Assembly (NCBI GenBank): GCA_964445985.1
Contig: CAYUMU010000078.1
Location: forward strand, 1 to 31,078
Direction of reading: 5' to 3'
Length of the DNA stretch: 31,078 bases
DNA from: CAYUMU01 sp964445985
Lineage (GTDB): Bacteria; Planctomycetota; Planctomycetia; Pirellulales; S012-138
Shown: positions 7,647 through 15,842 of the stretch, in pieces
Numbering within the stretch: position 1 is the stretch's first letter
Layout of the letters: every line of letters begins with the position of its first letter
Program-made: the position numbers and the translations under genes
Notes under the pieces: generated by a model
The model's database searches: none
Seen by the model: only the letters and a program-made list of their open reading frames with translations
Told to the model about the DNA's origin: nothing

Positions 7647-7682
7647 TTTAGTAGAACCGCTCTTGCCAAGAGCGACCTAAAC
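7646..7682. terminator. Stem-loop after the secreted toroid-like gene
   Basis: GTTTAG (7646-7651) pairs with CTAAAC (7677-7682), and inside it CGCTCTT (7658-7664) pairs with AAGAGCG (7668-7674) around a three-base loop. It overlaps the stop codon end and lies between two convergent genes, a place for a bidirectional terminator. There is no T run, so the termination role is inferred. Confidence 0.4.
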
Positions 7683-7860
7683 AGCGGGCAGCCGCAGAGA
7701 AGCCGCGTCGTCATTGGCTAGCCGGCGCGGCAGCGGAACGCGGGCGGCATTCGGGCTCGTTACGGTAGCCGGTGCGTTTTGCTTCCACCTCCAACGGCCC
7801 ATGACGGCTCGGATTCGCTGCGGAGCGCCGTTGATCAGGCCCGTCTCGGCGAAACTGGGC

Positions 7861-9306
7861 CTACAGCCAAATATCGCTGGTGCAATCGCCGCCGGGGAAG
7901 CGCATCTCGTGCGCTCGGGCTGCTCCGCCTGGTTCTTTGCCGAAGTCGACAAAGAACTTGGGGTTCACCCGCATGCCGCCCCGCTCCGGGTCGCAGTCGA
8001 TTTGCAGCAGGTAGGAGCCGGCTTCTTTCATGCGGGGATAAAACTGATTGTCCCAACTGGAGAGCAGCGAGTTGGTCACATACAGCCGGCGACCATCGAG
8101 ACTGAGCTGCAGCATTTGCGGGCCGCCGGTCACCGGGCGTTGGTTGATTTCCTTGGTTTTGCCGAGCACGCCACCGGCCCAGATTTGTCCGCGCAGCTTG
8201 GGCCGGCTGGGGTCGCTGACATCGTACTGGCGAATGTCGCCGTGCAGCCAGTTGCTGAAATAGAGGAAGCGATCGTCCATCGACAGCAACAGGTCGGTGA
8301 TCAGGCCAGGCACCGGGAAGGGCCAACCTTCTTGTTCGATGGATGGCACCGAGAGGATTTTCTCCACGCCATATTTATCGCCTTGGGCGTGCCAATGCCA
8401 AAGGGTGCTGCTGAGGGCCGCGCCCACAAAGCCGTGGGTACTGGCTGGGTTGTGGTGAAAGCGTACCTCGAGCGGAATCCAACCGGCTTCGCCCAGATCG
8501 ACCGATTGGCGGATGCGGCGGTCTTTCCAATCCCAAAAGTGGATCTTGCGACCGTACTTGCCAGCTTGAACTTCGGCCGGATTGAAACCGGCCGAGTAGG
8601 TGTTCGGCGCGGCCCACTCGCTGCTGACCATCACGTTATTCCGTGGCTGATACCAGAAGTCGTAGTTGTAATCCATGCCTGCGGCGCTGCGTTCCCAGTG
8701 GCCGGCGATCTCGAAGTTGCTATCGAGCAGGAGGAATCCGCCGGGCGCTTGGCCTTGCGCGTCGCCGAGCATGGAGATCATGATTTCGCCGGAAGCCAGG
8801 CAATGCACGGTGTGCGGCGCGGAGAGGTTTGTCTTGCGGTGGATTTCTGCGGGCTCGATTACCTTGTGCAGCTTGGGAGCGCGCGGGTCGGCCGTATCGA
8901 TGATGTGAATGCGGCCGGACTTCAGGCCTGGCAACACCAGGTATCGACGTGAGGCGCCGGCCGTGCCGTGACAACTGCTGCAGGCGTTCCAGCCAAAGTG
9001 ATGCAGTTCGTCGCCCACGTTGGGCATCGGCAAGCGGTGAATCACCTGAGAGTAGCTGGGAGAAGCCGGATCGACATCAATGGTCGCCAGATAATCGGGC
9101 TGCTTGATGTCGGTGCCTTCGTAGAGGGCCACCGTGTACAGTAGTTTTTCTGGCGGGGCCTGCATGGCGGCCGTGGGCGAGGCATACAGGGTATCGCAGC
9201 AAGCGACCTGCGGTTCATCGGCAGCCCAAGTAGATCGTCCGCCAGGCAAGGCAAGCCCTGCGCCCAGGGCCGTGGCAGCCGTTGTGAGAAATTCACGGCG
9301 TTGCAT
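7861..9306 (-). CDS. Tat-exported selenium-binding protein 56 / methanethiol oxidase homologue
   Basis: A 481-residue protein homologous along its length to SELENBP1/MtoX. Recognisable blocks include QVIHRLPMPN, DELHHFGWNACSSCHG, PRAPKLHKVIEP, FWYQPRNNVMVSSEWAAPN, LSLDGRRLYVTNSL and a C-terminal FPGGDCTSDIW. The C109-x-x-C112 pair matches the family's conserved CSSC. Family members oxidise methanethiol to formaldehyde, sulfide and peroxide; bacterial MtoX is a periplasmic copper enzyme. The start chosen is the ATG at 9306, with AAAGGA eight bases upstream, giving MQRREFLTTAATALGAG, a twin-arginine signal peptide. A longer frame from 9393 would bury this signal. Export by Tat fits a folded metalloenzyme. 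It is divergent from an exported dioxygenase. Confidence 0.93.
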   Translation of the reverse strand: MQRREFLTTAATALGAGLALPGGRSTWAADEPQVACCDTLYASPTAAMQAPPEKLLYTVALYEGTDIKQPDYLATIDVDPASPSYSQVIHRLPMPNVGDELHHFGWNACSSCHGTAGASRRYLVLPGLKSGRIHIIDTADPRAPKLHKVIEPAEIHRKTNLSAPHTVHCLASGEIMISMLGDAQGQAPGGFLLLDSNFEIAGHWERSAAGMDYNYDFWYQPRNNVMVSSEWAAPNTYSAGFNPAEVQAGKYGRKIHFWDWKDRRIRQSVDLGEAGWIPLEVRFHHNPASTHGFVGAALSSTLWHWHAQGDKYGVEKILSVPSIEQEGWPFPVPGLITDLLLSMDDRFLYFSNWLHGDIRQYDVSDPSRPKLRGQIWAGGVLGKTKEINQRPVTGGPQMLQLSLDGRRLYVTNSLLSSWDNQFYPRMKEAGSYLLQIDCDPERGGMRVNPKFFVDFGKEPGGAARAHEMRFPGGDCTSDIWL

Positions 9307-9551
9307 GACGAAATCCTTTGGATCAGGGGAGCGGGAAATGTCGGCCACCGCCACGGCCGGGGCGTGGGGAATTCGATCGGCCTGGCAACCCATAGCCTAC
9401 CCGAATGGGAATTTGCCCGGCAAGCAAGGGCAGGAGATTGGCCAGCGATGCCGAAGCGCGCGGTTGTTACAATGTTGTTGCGCCCTGGCCCTGCGATAGG
9501 ACGATAAATTGTGCTTGGGCGGTGATGAATCCTTTGCTGGAGTGACCTGCG
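9307..9551. promoter_or_regulatory. Divergent intergenic region between two Tat-exported oxidase genes
   Basis: 245 bp separate the start codons of the selenium-binding protein (minus) and the intradiol dioxygenase (plus), so promoters for both should lie here. A TACAAT at about 9469-9474 could be a plus-strand -10 element, but I see no matching -35. The Shine-Dalgarno sequences are clear on both sides: AAAGGA for the minus gene and GGAG for the plus gene. Confidence 0.4.
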
Positions 9552-10241
9552 ATGACCGAGCACGTTTCTCGCCGAGACTTCTTCCGCCGCGGTTCTTTGG
9601 GTTTGGCCGTGGCTGGCAGCGGGGTGTTGACGCTGCGAGCCGATGCCGCGCCGACCGAGGCCAGCGGCAGCGACGACGAAGCCATCGCCATTCTCAAAGC
9701 GGATCAGCCGGCTCAAGGCTTCCAGCCTACGGCCGACAATATTCTGGGACCCTACCACCGCCCGGGGGCTCCGTTTCGCGGCAAGGTTACGCCGCCGCTT
9801 GCGGCCGGCAAGGTGCTGCTGATTTCAGGACGCGTGTGGGCCGCCGATACGCGGCAGCCACTCACCGGAGCGGTGCTCGACGTGTGGCAGGCCGACGCCA
9901 ACGGTCGCTACGACAACGACGATCCTCAACACCCTCCGGCTGCCAATGTGTTCAAGAACCGCGCGCGGTTGGTGACCGACCACGAAGGTTATTACGAGTA
10001 CGAGACCATCTATCCCGGCGCCTATCAGATTGGCGTGAACCAGTGGCGGCCGAGCCATATTCATTACCTGGTGCAACGGCCCGGCTATCGGCAGTTGATC
10101 ACCCAGCTATATTTCCGCGGCGATCCTCACAACGCCACCGATCGGTTCATCAAAGAGTCGTTGATCATCGATTTGACTCCCACGAAAGTCTCGGGCGGCA
10201 CCTTTCACCGCGGCGTGTTCGATATTGTGTTGGCCAAATGA
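9552..10241 (+). CDS. Tat-exported intradiol ring-cleavage dioxygenase
   Basis: A 229-residue protein. A twin-arginine signal (SRRDFFRRGSLGLAVAGSG, residues 6-24) is followed by a catechol/protocatechuate-type intradiol dioxygenase beta-sandwich. The Fe(III) ligands expected for the family are visible: Y120 in DVWQADANGRY, Y158 in YPGAY, and H169 and H171 in RPSHIHY. ILGPYHRPGAPFRG near residue 64 and TQLYFRGDP near 184 are also conserved family blocks. Such enzymes cleave catechols between the two hydroxyls to give muconates. GGAG lies nine bases before the ATG. It is followed 17 bp later by a response regulator. The natural substrate is unknown; exported homologues occur in several phyla, and no downstream beta-ketoadipate genes are in the window. 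Confidence 0.92.
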   Translation: MTEHVSRRDFFRRGSLGLAVAGSGVLTLRADAAPTEASGSDDEAIAILKADQPAQGFQPTADNILGPYHRPGAPFRGKVTPPLAAGKVLLISGRVWAADTRQPLTGAVLDVWQADANGRYDNDDPQHPPAANVFKNRARLVTDHEGYYEYETIYPGAYQIGVNQWRPSHIHYLVQRPGYRQLITQLYFRGDPHNATDRFIKESLIIDLTPTKVSGGTFHRGVFDIVLAK

Positions 10242-10258
10242 ATGGCGCGTAGAAACCC

Positions 10259-10963
10259 ATGACAGAGCGCAAGATGGTGCTGGTGGTGGAAGACGACGCC
10301 GCGATTCGGCGGGGGATCGTCGATGCGCTCGATTTTGAAGGCTACGCCACGCGCGAGGCCGCCTCGGGCTCCACCGGCATGCAACTCGCCATCCATAGCG
10401 GTTGCGACCTGCTGTTGCTCGACCTGGTGCTGCCGGAGGTGGATGGGCTGGAGATTCTGGGCCAGGTGCGAACCACGCGGCCCACCTTGCCGGTGATTAT
10501 TCTCACCGCCCGAGGCGAGGAGCACGATCGGATTCGCGGCTTGCGACTAGGCGCCGACGATTACGTGGTGAAGCCATTTTCTGTCAAAGAATTGCTGGCG
10601 CGGGTGGCGGCGGTGCTCAGGCGTTCGCCCGAGCGGCCGAGCGATGTGGCGCAGGTCGCGCTCCCTTCGGGGCAAGCCGACCTGGCTCGGCGGGAAGTGT
10701 CGTTTGAGAACGGCCGTCGTGTGGATCTTTCAGAACGTGAATCCGAACTGCTGCGATACCTGGCCATGAATGCCGGCCGGGCCATCAGTCGCGACGAACT
10801 GCTGGCCCACGTGTGGCGGATCAGCCCCGAAGGCGTGAACACCCGCACGATCGATATGCACGTGGCCCGGTTGCGAGAGAAACTGCGCGGTGATGCGGCG
10901 GACGACGTGATTCACACGGTGCGCGGCAAAGGCTACATGTTCATGCAAACGGTGAGACCGTAA
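10259..10963 (+). CDS. OmpR/PhoB-family response regulator
   Basis: A 234-residue two-domain regulator. The receiver domain (about 6-120) has acidic D12 and D13, phospho-acceptor D55, T83 and K105. A winged-helix DNA-binding domain (about 135-232) contains the typical LSERESELLRYLAMNAGRAI and ARLREKLRG blocks and ends with VRGKGYMF. It starts 17 bp after the dioxygenase stop and precedes a histidine kinase by 84 bp on the same strand, so all three may be co-transcribed. It probably accepts phosphate from that kinase and controls transcription, perhaps of this cluster. There is no strong Shine-Dalgarno, so translation may be coupled to the gene upstream. Confidence 0.95.
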   Translation: MTERKMVLVVEDDAAIRRGIVDALDFEGYATREAASGSTGMQLAIHSGCDLLLLDLVLPEVDGLEILGQVRTTRPTLPVIILTARGEEHDRIRGLRLGADDYVVKPFSVKELLARVAAVLRRSPERPSDVAQVALPSGQADLARREVSFENGRRVDLSERESELLRYLAMNAGRAISRDELLAHVWRISPEGVNTRTIDMHVARLREKLRGDAADDVIHTVRGKGYMFMQTVRP

Positions 10964-11002
10964 CGCGGGTAAACCGCAAACGGACGTTGAGGCCTTAAGA
11001 TT

Positions 11003-11019
11003 CTCCGCAGCTTGCGGAG
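11003..11019. promoter_or_regulatory. Hairpin between response regulator and kinase genes
   Basis: CTCCGCA (11003-11009) pairs perfectly with TGCGGAG (11013-11019) around a three-base loop, 28 bases before the kinase start. The GGAG in the second arm is the only Shine-Dalgarno-like sequence near the kinase, although it is too far upstream for normal use. It may lower kinase expression relative to the regulator. Confidence 0.4.
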
Positions 11020-11047
11020 ATGTTAACGAATAAGAAAATAATTGCCG

Positions 11048-13162
11048 ATGAAACGCTCCTGGCAAATCTGGATTGGCTTTACCGCCTGCCTGGCGGTGGT
11101 GCTCGCGGCGATGGGCTGGATGAGCGTGACGGCCATTCGGCTGGACGAAGCGGAAACCCGCATGCGCGAACAGGCCGCGCTCGAAGAAGATGTGCGACTG
11201 GCTCTGTGGCGGATGGATACCCAGCTGTGGTCGGTCGTATCGCAAGAAACCGCGCGGCCCTACTTTGCCTACTCGGCCATGTATTCGGCCGACCGGGCTT
11301 CTGCCTGGCGATTCGATCCGCTCCAGCAAAAGGTGGCCCCCGTGGCCAGCGACGTGCTGATCCCTTCTCCGCTGCTGTCACAAACACCGCCGCATCGCAA
11401 GCTGTACTTTCAATATCAGTATCCCCAAGGCGAAGGCCCTGCGGCCGACCCGCTGCTATGCACGTCTCCCCAGGTTCCTGGCGAGCGCTGGCAGGCCCAC
11501 CTCGATGGCTCGATGCTGCCGCCTGCCCGGCTGGACGAATACGAGCGGCGGTTAGCCGAGTTCCAGCAGCGGATGGATGTGGCGAAGCTTGCCGCGGCAA
11601 TTCCCGAAGAAACCGCGGTGCCCGAAGAACCAGCGTCCGTGCCAGCCCCCGTTCAAACGCCTTCCGTAACGCTGCCCCCCTTGGTCAGTCAGCCGGTGAT
11701 GCCGCGGCCCGACCCCCTTGGCCCCCCGCAAACCGAAACTCCTCCACAGCAGGCCGCGGCGCCGCAACCGTCGTTATCTCCCCCGCTGCAACCAGGCAGT
11801 CAGCCAACCCCGTCGCAACAGGCAGGCACGCAGTTTGACCCGCCGCGGCAGCAGGGCCGAACGTCGCCGTATTCCCAGCCCAACGCGCCCGGCTTTGGAG
11901 GGCAAGGTTCGCAGTCGATCCACGCTCAGCAGCAAGCCGCGCCGAATCCTCAATTGGGAATGTTGAATCGTTCGCGCAACTCGATTGAGCAACAGCGGGA
12001 GTTGAGCAACATGGAATACAATGCCCGCTTCCAAGGCTATCAGCAATTGGCCGTGGATAACTCGCTCAATGGCAATCCGTTCTTGCCGCTCGCCGACGAC
12101 GTCAAGACCGGCGTGATGTGGCCCGTTTGGATGGGTCAGGAGTTGATCTTGGCCCGCTGGGTCGAGGTGGGAGCGGTGCGCTACTTGCAAGGCGTGTGGT
12201 TGGATTGGCCCGGCTTGAAGCAGGAACTGTTGGCGGCGGTGGGCGATTTGTTTCCCATGGCTTCTCTCAAGCCTGCGGCACTTCCCAATGGCGAGCGGCC
12301 CGAGCGATTGCTCTCGGTGGCGCCGGTGGAGTTCGCGCCGGGCCGATCGATGTTTGTGGAGTTCGAGAGCTGGTCGCCGGTGCGGGTTTCGCTGGCCGTG
12401 GCCTGGGCTTGCGTGCTGTTGGCCGGCGTGGCCGTGGCGGCTTTGCTGGCCGGCGTGATGCGGTTGAGCGAGCGACGAGCCTCGTTTGTTTCGGCCGTGA
12501 CCCACGAGCTGCGGACGCCGCTGACCACGTTTCGCATGTATGCCGATATGCTGGTGGAAGGGATGGTGCCCGACGAAGCCCGCCGGCAGAAATACCTGGG
12601 CACCCTCCGCACCGAAGCCGACCGGCTAGGGCATTTGGTCGAAAACGTGTTGGCTTATGCCAAACTGGAACGCGGGCGGCAACGGCGAACGCCGCAGCGA
12701 GCCCGGGTGGACGATTTGATTTCGCAATGGCAGGGGCGGCTGCAAGATCGGGCAGCCCGCGATGGCATGGAATTGCAAACCAACGTCAGCCCCGCGGTGG
12801 CCGAAAAGTGGCTCAAGACCGATGCCTCGGCGGTGGAGCAGATTCTCTTCAACCTGGTCGATAACGCCTGCAAGTACGCGCAGGGCATGCCGCGACTGAT
12901 TCACTTGGAAGCCGAGTTGAATGGCAATTCGTTGCAACTGCGGGTGCGCGATCATGGGCCGGGTATTCCTGCCCGCGAGGGGAAGCGGTTGTTTCGGCCG
13001 TTCCACAAGAGCGCCCGCGATGCGGCTCATTCGGCGCCGGGGGTGGGCCTGGGACTTTCGCTCAGCCGGCGATTGGCCCGCGATTTGGGCGGGAATTTGC
13101 AGTACGATTCGCACTCGGCGGACGGCGCCCTGTTCGTGCTGACCCTTCCGCTTTGCGAGTGA
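11048..13162 (+). CDS. Membrane sensor histidine kinase with a Pro/Gln-rich extracytoplasmic insertion
   Basis: A 704-residue kinase. TM1 lies at about 5-27 and TM2 at about 444-471, enclosing a large extracytoplasmic region. Residues about 190-295 of that region are low complexity, rich in Pro, Gln, Thr and Ser, and probably disordered. The cytoplasmic part has a HisKA domain with phospho-acceptor H486 in VTHELRTPL, then a HATPase_c domain with N-box NLVDNACKYA (near 600), G1 DHGPGIP (near 635) and G2 GVGLGLSLS (near 664). I see no HAMP domain between TM2 and HisKA. The ATG at 11048 is preferred to a TTG two codons earlier. Its likely partner is the regulator upstream. The signal sensed is unknown, although the exported dioxygenase in the same cluster hints at an aromatic or redox cue. 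Confidence 0.93.
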   Translation: MKRSWQIWIGFTACLAVVLAAMGWMSVTAIRLDEAETRMREQAALEEDVRLALWRMDTQLWSVVSQETARPYFAYSAMYSADRASAWRFDPLQQKVAPVASDVLIPSPLLSQTPPHRKLYFQYQYPQGEGPAADPLLCTSPQVPGERWQAHLDGSMLPPARLDEYERRLAEFQQRMDVAKLAAAIPEETAVPEEPASVPAPVQTPSVTLPPLVSQPVMPRPDPLGPPQTETPPQQAAAPQPSLSPPLQPGSQPTPSQQAGTQFDPPRQQGRTSPYSQPNAPGFGGQGSQSIHAQQQAAPNPQLGMLNRSRNSIEQQRELSNMEYNARFQGYQQLAVDNSLNGNPFLPLADDVKTGVMWPVWMGQELILARWVEVGAVRYLQGVWLDWPGLKQELLAAVGDLFPMASLKPAALPNGERPERLLSVAPVEFAPGRSMFVEFESWSPVRVSLAVAWACVLLAGVAVAALLAGVMRLSERRASFVSAVTHELRTPLTTFRMYADMLVEGMVPDEARRQKYLGTLRTEADRLGHLVENVLAYAKLERGRQRRTPQRARVDDLISQWQGRLQDRAARDGMELQTNVSPAVAEKWLKTDASAVEQILFNLVDNACKYAQGMPRLIHLEAELNGNSLQLRVRDHGPGIPAREGKRLFRPFHKSARDAAHSAPGVGLGLSLSRRLARDLGGNLQYDSHSADGALFVLTLPLCE

Positions 13163-13232
13163 TGTCGCCGGAAGGGAGCCTGGCGCTGGGATTGATTGGC
13201 CGAGCTCGCCCCAATGGGGTGCTAGCTAGTAG

Positions 13233-13262
13233 CCAGGGGTTGAGCGCCAGCGACACCCCTGG
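13233..13262. repeat. Inverted repeat CCAGGGGT/ACCCCTGG
   Basis: CCAGGGGT at 13233-13240 is perfectly complementary to ACCCCTGG at 13255-13262, with a 14-base loop. It is the first of three palindromes after the kinase gene and may be a REP-like element or an mRNA 3' end structure. Confidence 0.6.
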
Positions 13263-13282
13263 AATCGTTTCCATTTCTTGCC

Positions 13283-13314
13283 CCCTTCTCCCCCGGTACT
13301 CCGGGGGAGAAGGG
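13283..13314. repeat. Perfect 14-bp palindromic hairpin
   Basis: CCCTTCTCCCCCGG at 13283-13296 and CCGGGGGAGAAGGG at 13301-13314 form a perfect 14-bp stem with a TACT loop. A closely related hairpin follows 58 bp later. Resembles the CCCTCTCCC-type intergenic palindromes common in planctomycete genomes. Confidence 0.8.
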
Positions 13315-13371
13315 CTGGGGATGAGGGCTTGACGCGCGTTTGGCATGGCATGCTCAACTCCGCTCCCAAGG

Positions 13372-13402
13372 CCCCTCTCCCCGGAAATACCGGGGAGAGG
13401 GG
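13372..13402. repeat. Perfect 13-bp palindromic hairpin, related to the preceding one
   Basis: CCCCTCTCCCCGG at 13372-13384 pairs with CCGGGGAGAGGGG at 13390-13402 around AAATA. It shares the CTCCCCGG core with the hairpin at 13283-13314, while the spacers differ. This fits two members of one repeat family. Confidence 0.8.
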
Positions 13403-13639
13403 AGAAAAGGGTTTCGCGCCCGCTGCTTTCACGCGAAAGGGACGCACCTCGAATCCGGTAGAGCCAGGAAATTTGCGTCTAAATCGCCGCACATCCGGGG
13501 TAGTCCCACCGAGCGCGTCTCGCTATACTCCCGCCGCCGCAGCGATTACCCGCGGGTGCTTGGCATGCGCCTTTCGGCGTGATCGTCGCGCGATCTTCGT
13601 ATCCTTTCCCCAACTTTCGCATACTCTTTCGAGTGAGTC

Positions 13640-14260
13640 GTGGATCGAGCTCCGCGCTGGAACCATGCCCGAGTCGCGCCGCTAGGGCTGGCGATATTGA
13701 TCGCCATTTGCCTGATGCAGGCGGGATGCGTCACCAGGCGATTGACTGTTCGCAGCAATCCGCCGGGGGCCATGGTCTATATCGACGACTACGAAATCGG
13801 CCCCACGCCGGTCAGCGTGCCCTACACCTATTACGGCACTCGCAAAATCGTGCTGGTCAAAGACGGCTTCGAAACCTTGACCGTGCTGCAAGAAATTCCA
13901 ACGCCCTGGTATCAATACTTTCCGCTGGATTTCTTCTCGGAAAACGTCGTGCCGGTCGAAATCCGCGATCAGCGCACCGTGGACTTCAACCTGGTACCCA
14001 AGCTGATGCTGCCCCGCGAAAGCGTGCGGCAACGGGGTGAAGAACTACGCCAGCAAACCCAAGGCGCAGCGACCCTGCCAGCTGCCTTTGGACCGCCAGG
14101 CACGTTGCCGCCAGGCGTGTTGCGCAACGAAACCCTGCCGCCGGGCGCACGCCCCGTGGAAACCCTGCCCTCGCCGCCCAACTATCAGCTTCAGCAACAG
14201 CTGCCGCCTCCGCCGGGCTACCGACCCAACGATCCGGTGATGCTTCCCCCGCCTGGGTAA
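13640..14260 (+). CDS. PEGA-domain lipoprotein
   Basis: A 206-residue protein starting at GTG (no upstream ATG in frame), with GAGTGAG just before it. The N-terminus is a lipoprotein-type signal ending LMQAGC with C30 as the probable lipidated cysteine; glutamine at -3 is not ideal. A PEGA domain follows (about 34-75): LTVRSNPPGAMVYIDDYEIG, then TPVSVPYTYYGTRKIVLVKDGF. The C-terminal 70 residues are Pro/Gln-rich. PEGA domains are small beta-sandwich modules of surface proteins, often linked to the S-layer or cell wall; no enzymatic function is known. It is convergent with the secreted protein at 14328. A role in the envelope is inferred. Confidence 0.85.
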   Translation: MDRAPRWNHARVAPLGLAILIAICLMQAGCVTRRLTVRSNPPGAMVYIDDYEIGPTPVSVPYTYYGTRKIVLVKDGFETLTVLQEIPTPWYQYFPLDFFSENVVPVEIRDQRTVDFNLVPKLMLPRESVRQRGEELRQQTQGAATLPAAFGPPGTLPPGVLRNETLPPGARPVETLPSPPNYQLQQQLPPPPGYRPNDPVMLPPPG

Positions 14261-14327
14261 GCCCCACCAGCTCATAGAAGCGGGTGAGGACGGCGCCTTA
14301 TTGCCAAGCGCCTCTTCGCCAAGCGCC

Positions 14328-15644
14328 CTAAGGCAGTGGCACCGGCGCATTGGGAATGCCCGCAGCGGGATTGCCGGGGACCCCCGCGGGCGCCTCGGTG
14401 GGATTGCCCTGGTTAATGGAGGGCGGCGCGCCCTGGAGTTTGGGCGTCCAACGGTCGACGAGCGTTTGCTTGTCGGCGGGGCTGTTCGATGCCAGCATTT
14501 GCGCCGCCTCGCTTCCAACCAAATTGGACACCATGAGCGAAGCTTCGCGGTCGTTTAGCTTCTGTTGTCTTTGCAGGTAGCGAATCTGGAACAACGCCGA
14601 TAGCGGTTGGGTGGGCTTGGAATCGACCAGTTCTCGGCACCGGGTTCGCGCGGCCGCAGGATCGAAAGGGCAGGTCTGGGTGGTTCGCGAAATGCGCGTG
14701 GCCTGATTGCCCGCTTCGGCGGCCAGTTCCAGTCCCAGGTTCCTGCCCTGTTGCTGCCCGAGCAGGAACTTGGTGCGGCTGAGCGCTTCGGAACGCCAGA
14801 GGGCCTTGCCGCTGGCAACATCGAACAAGTAGACCGAGATCAACAGCTCTTGTCGCCGGGTTGCGGGCGTTACCCTGATTTGCAGGTCCACTTCGGCCAG
14901 CACATCCACTCCCGCCAGGCGGGCCGAGGCGAGCAGGTCGTCGCGCGTGCGGCCTGCCCCCAACGATTTCACGAGTTGTGCGGCATGCTTGCCAAGCGCG
15001 CTCTCGCCCGAGACCTTTTCCAGTTGGGCTTTCAGCCCCGGCAAAACCCCGCCGGTGGCTTCATCTAAATTGGCGTCGCGCGGCAGGTCGCCTTCCACGC
15101 CCACGCCCCAGTGCAGTGCAACCACGGGCCGTTCGAGTTCTTCATTCCAGGCCACGCGATCCCACGCGGCCGCGTCGTTTTCGATCACGGCGGCCGCGTA
15201 TAAATATTGCAAGCCGGTCGCCGCCTGATTGTTTTGCAAAGCCCAATCGGCCTTGCCTGTCAGGCCAGAAGGAACCGGACCCGCGACCGAATTGGGGGCA
15301 GGAACCTCAGGCATTGGGCCGGGTAAAGTAGTGCCCGAAGGAATCGACGCTCCCGGGAAATTGCCGGCAGGCAACGAGGCTGGCCCGGGAATCGTGGGGG
15401 TTCCGACAACGACGGGCAGACCGCCGAGAGGACTCTGAGCAGGGATCGATGGAGTTTGGTTGGGAATCGAAGGCCCGAACGCTCGCGGCGGCGTACTGGC
15501 CGCGGTGCTGTAAGGGTCGCGAGGATCGAGGGGCTCATTCGCAGCCCTGGCTGGCCTTTCACACAGTCCCAGCATGGCCAGGGTGAAAATGAGAAAAGTT
15601 CGGAAGATATGCCGGCCAACCCGTGCATGCCAAGTGTGAATCAT
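14328..15644 (-). CDS. Secreted protein of unknown function
   Basis: A 438-residue protein. The ATG at 15644, with GGAG eleven bases upstream, gives a classical signal peptide (TFLIFTLAMLGL core, likely cleaved after ARA near residue 35). A longer frame from 15719 would place 25 poorly supported residues before it. After a Pro/Ser/Gly-rich region (about 40-130), the rest is a mixed alpha/beta region, with segments such as RLAGVDVLAEVDLQIRV and RRQELLISVYLFDVASGKALWRSE that resemble secreted proteins computing a lipoprotein-like beta fold. The C-terminal tail is again Pro/Asn/Gly-rich. I do not recognise a named family. It converges on the PEGA lipoprotein gene, 67 bp apart. An envelope role is only inferred from its export. 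Confidence 0.75.
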   Translation of the reverse strand: MIHTWHARVGRHIFRTFLIFTLAMLGLCERPARAANEPLDPRDPYSTAASTPPRAFGPSIPNQTPSIPAQSPLGGLPVVVGTPTIPGPASLPAGNFPGASIPSGTTLPGPMPEVPAPNSVAGPVPSGLTGKADWALQNNQAATGLQYLYAAAVIENDAAAWDRVAWNEELERPVVALHWGVGVEGDLPRDANLDEATGGVLPGLKAQLEKVSGESALGKHAAQLVKSLGAGRTRDDLLASARLAGVDVLAEVDLQIRVTPATRRQELLISVYLFDVASGKALWRSEALSRTKFLLGQQQGRNLGLELAAEAGNQATRISRTTQTCPFDPAAARTRCRELVDSKPTQPLSALFQIRYLQRQQKLNDREASLMVSNLVGSEAAQMLASNSPADKQTLVDRWTPKLQGAPPSINQGNPTEAPAGVPGNPAAGIPNAPVPLP

Positions 15645-15842
15645 GCCGATGTCATCTCCGGATAAAGGGAGACTTGATGTGCCATGGCGGAGACGCAGAT
15701 GCGGACGATTGCAGAACATGGAATCACTGCCCTCGGGAATTGAACCAACGGTCTCACCCTGCCACTTGGATTGTTGCCCGCCTGCAAGCCGAGGTCAACG
15801 CACGTATGCCAAGGGCTGGTCGGAAGGGCGAGCGCCTGGCGA

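Larger units (their letters stand above)
13163..13639. other. 477 bp intergenic region with three tandem palindromes
   Basis: No gene is seen. Three strong inverted repeats lie within 170 bp (13233-13262, 13283-13314, 13372-13402), followed by about 240 bp without obvious structure before the lipoprotein gene. Confidence 0.65.

Noticed and set aside
7714..8952. Plus-strand open frame of 412 codons
   Set aside because: It is antisense to the selenium-binding protein gene, which matches its family end to end.
13233..13402. CRISPR-like array
   Set aside because: The repeats are palindromes of different sequence, with no regular spacers and no cas genes.
15725..15800. tRNA-like T-loop sequence GGTTCAATTCC on the minus strand
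   Set aside because: The flanking bases do not form a T stem, the putative acceptor halves do not pair, and no anticodon arm could be placed.
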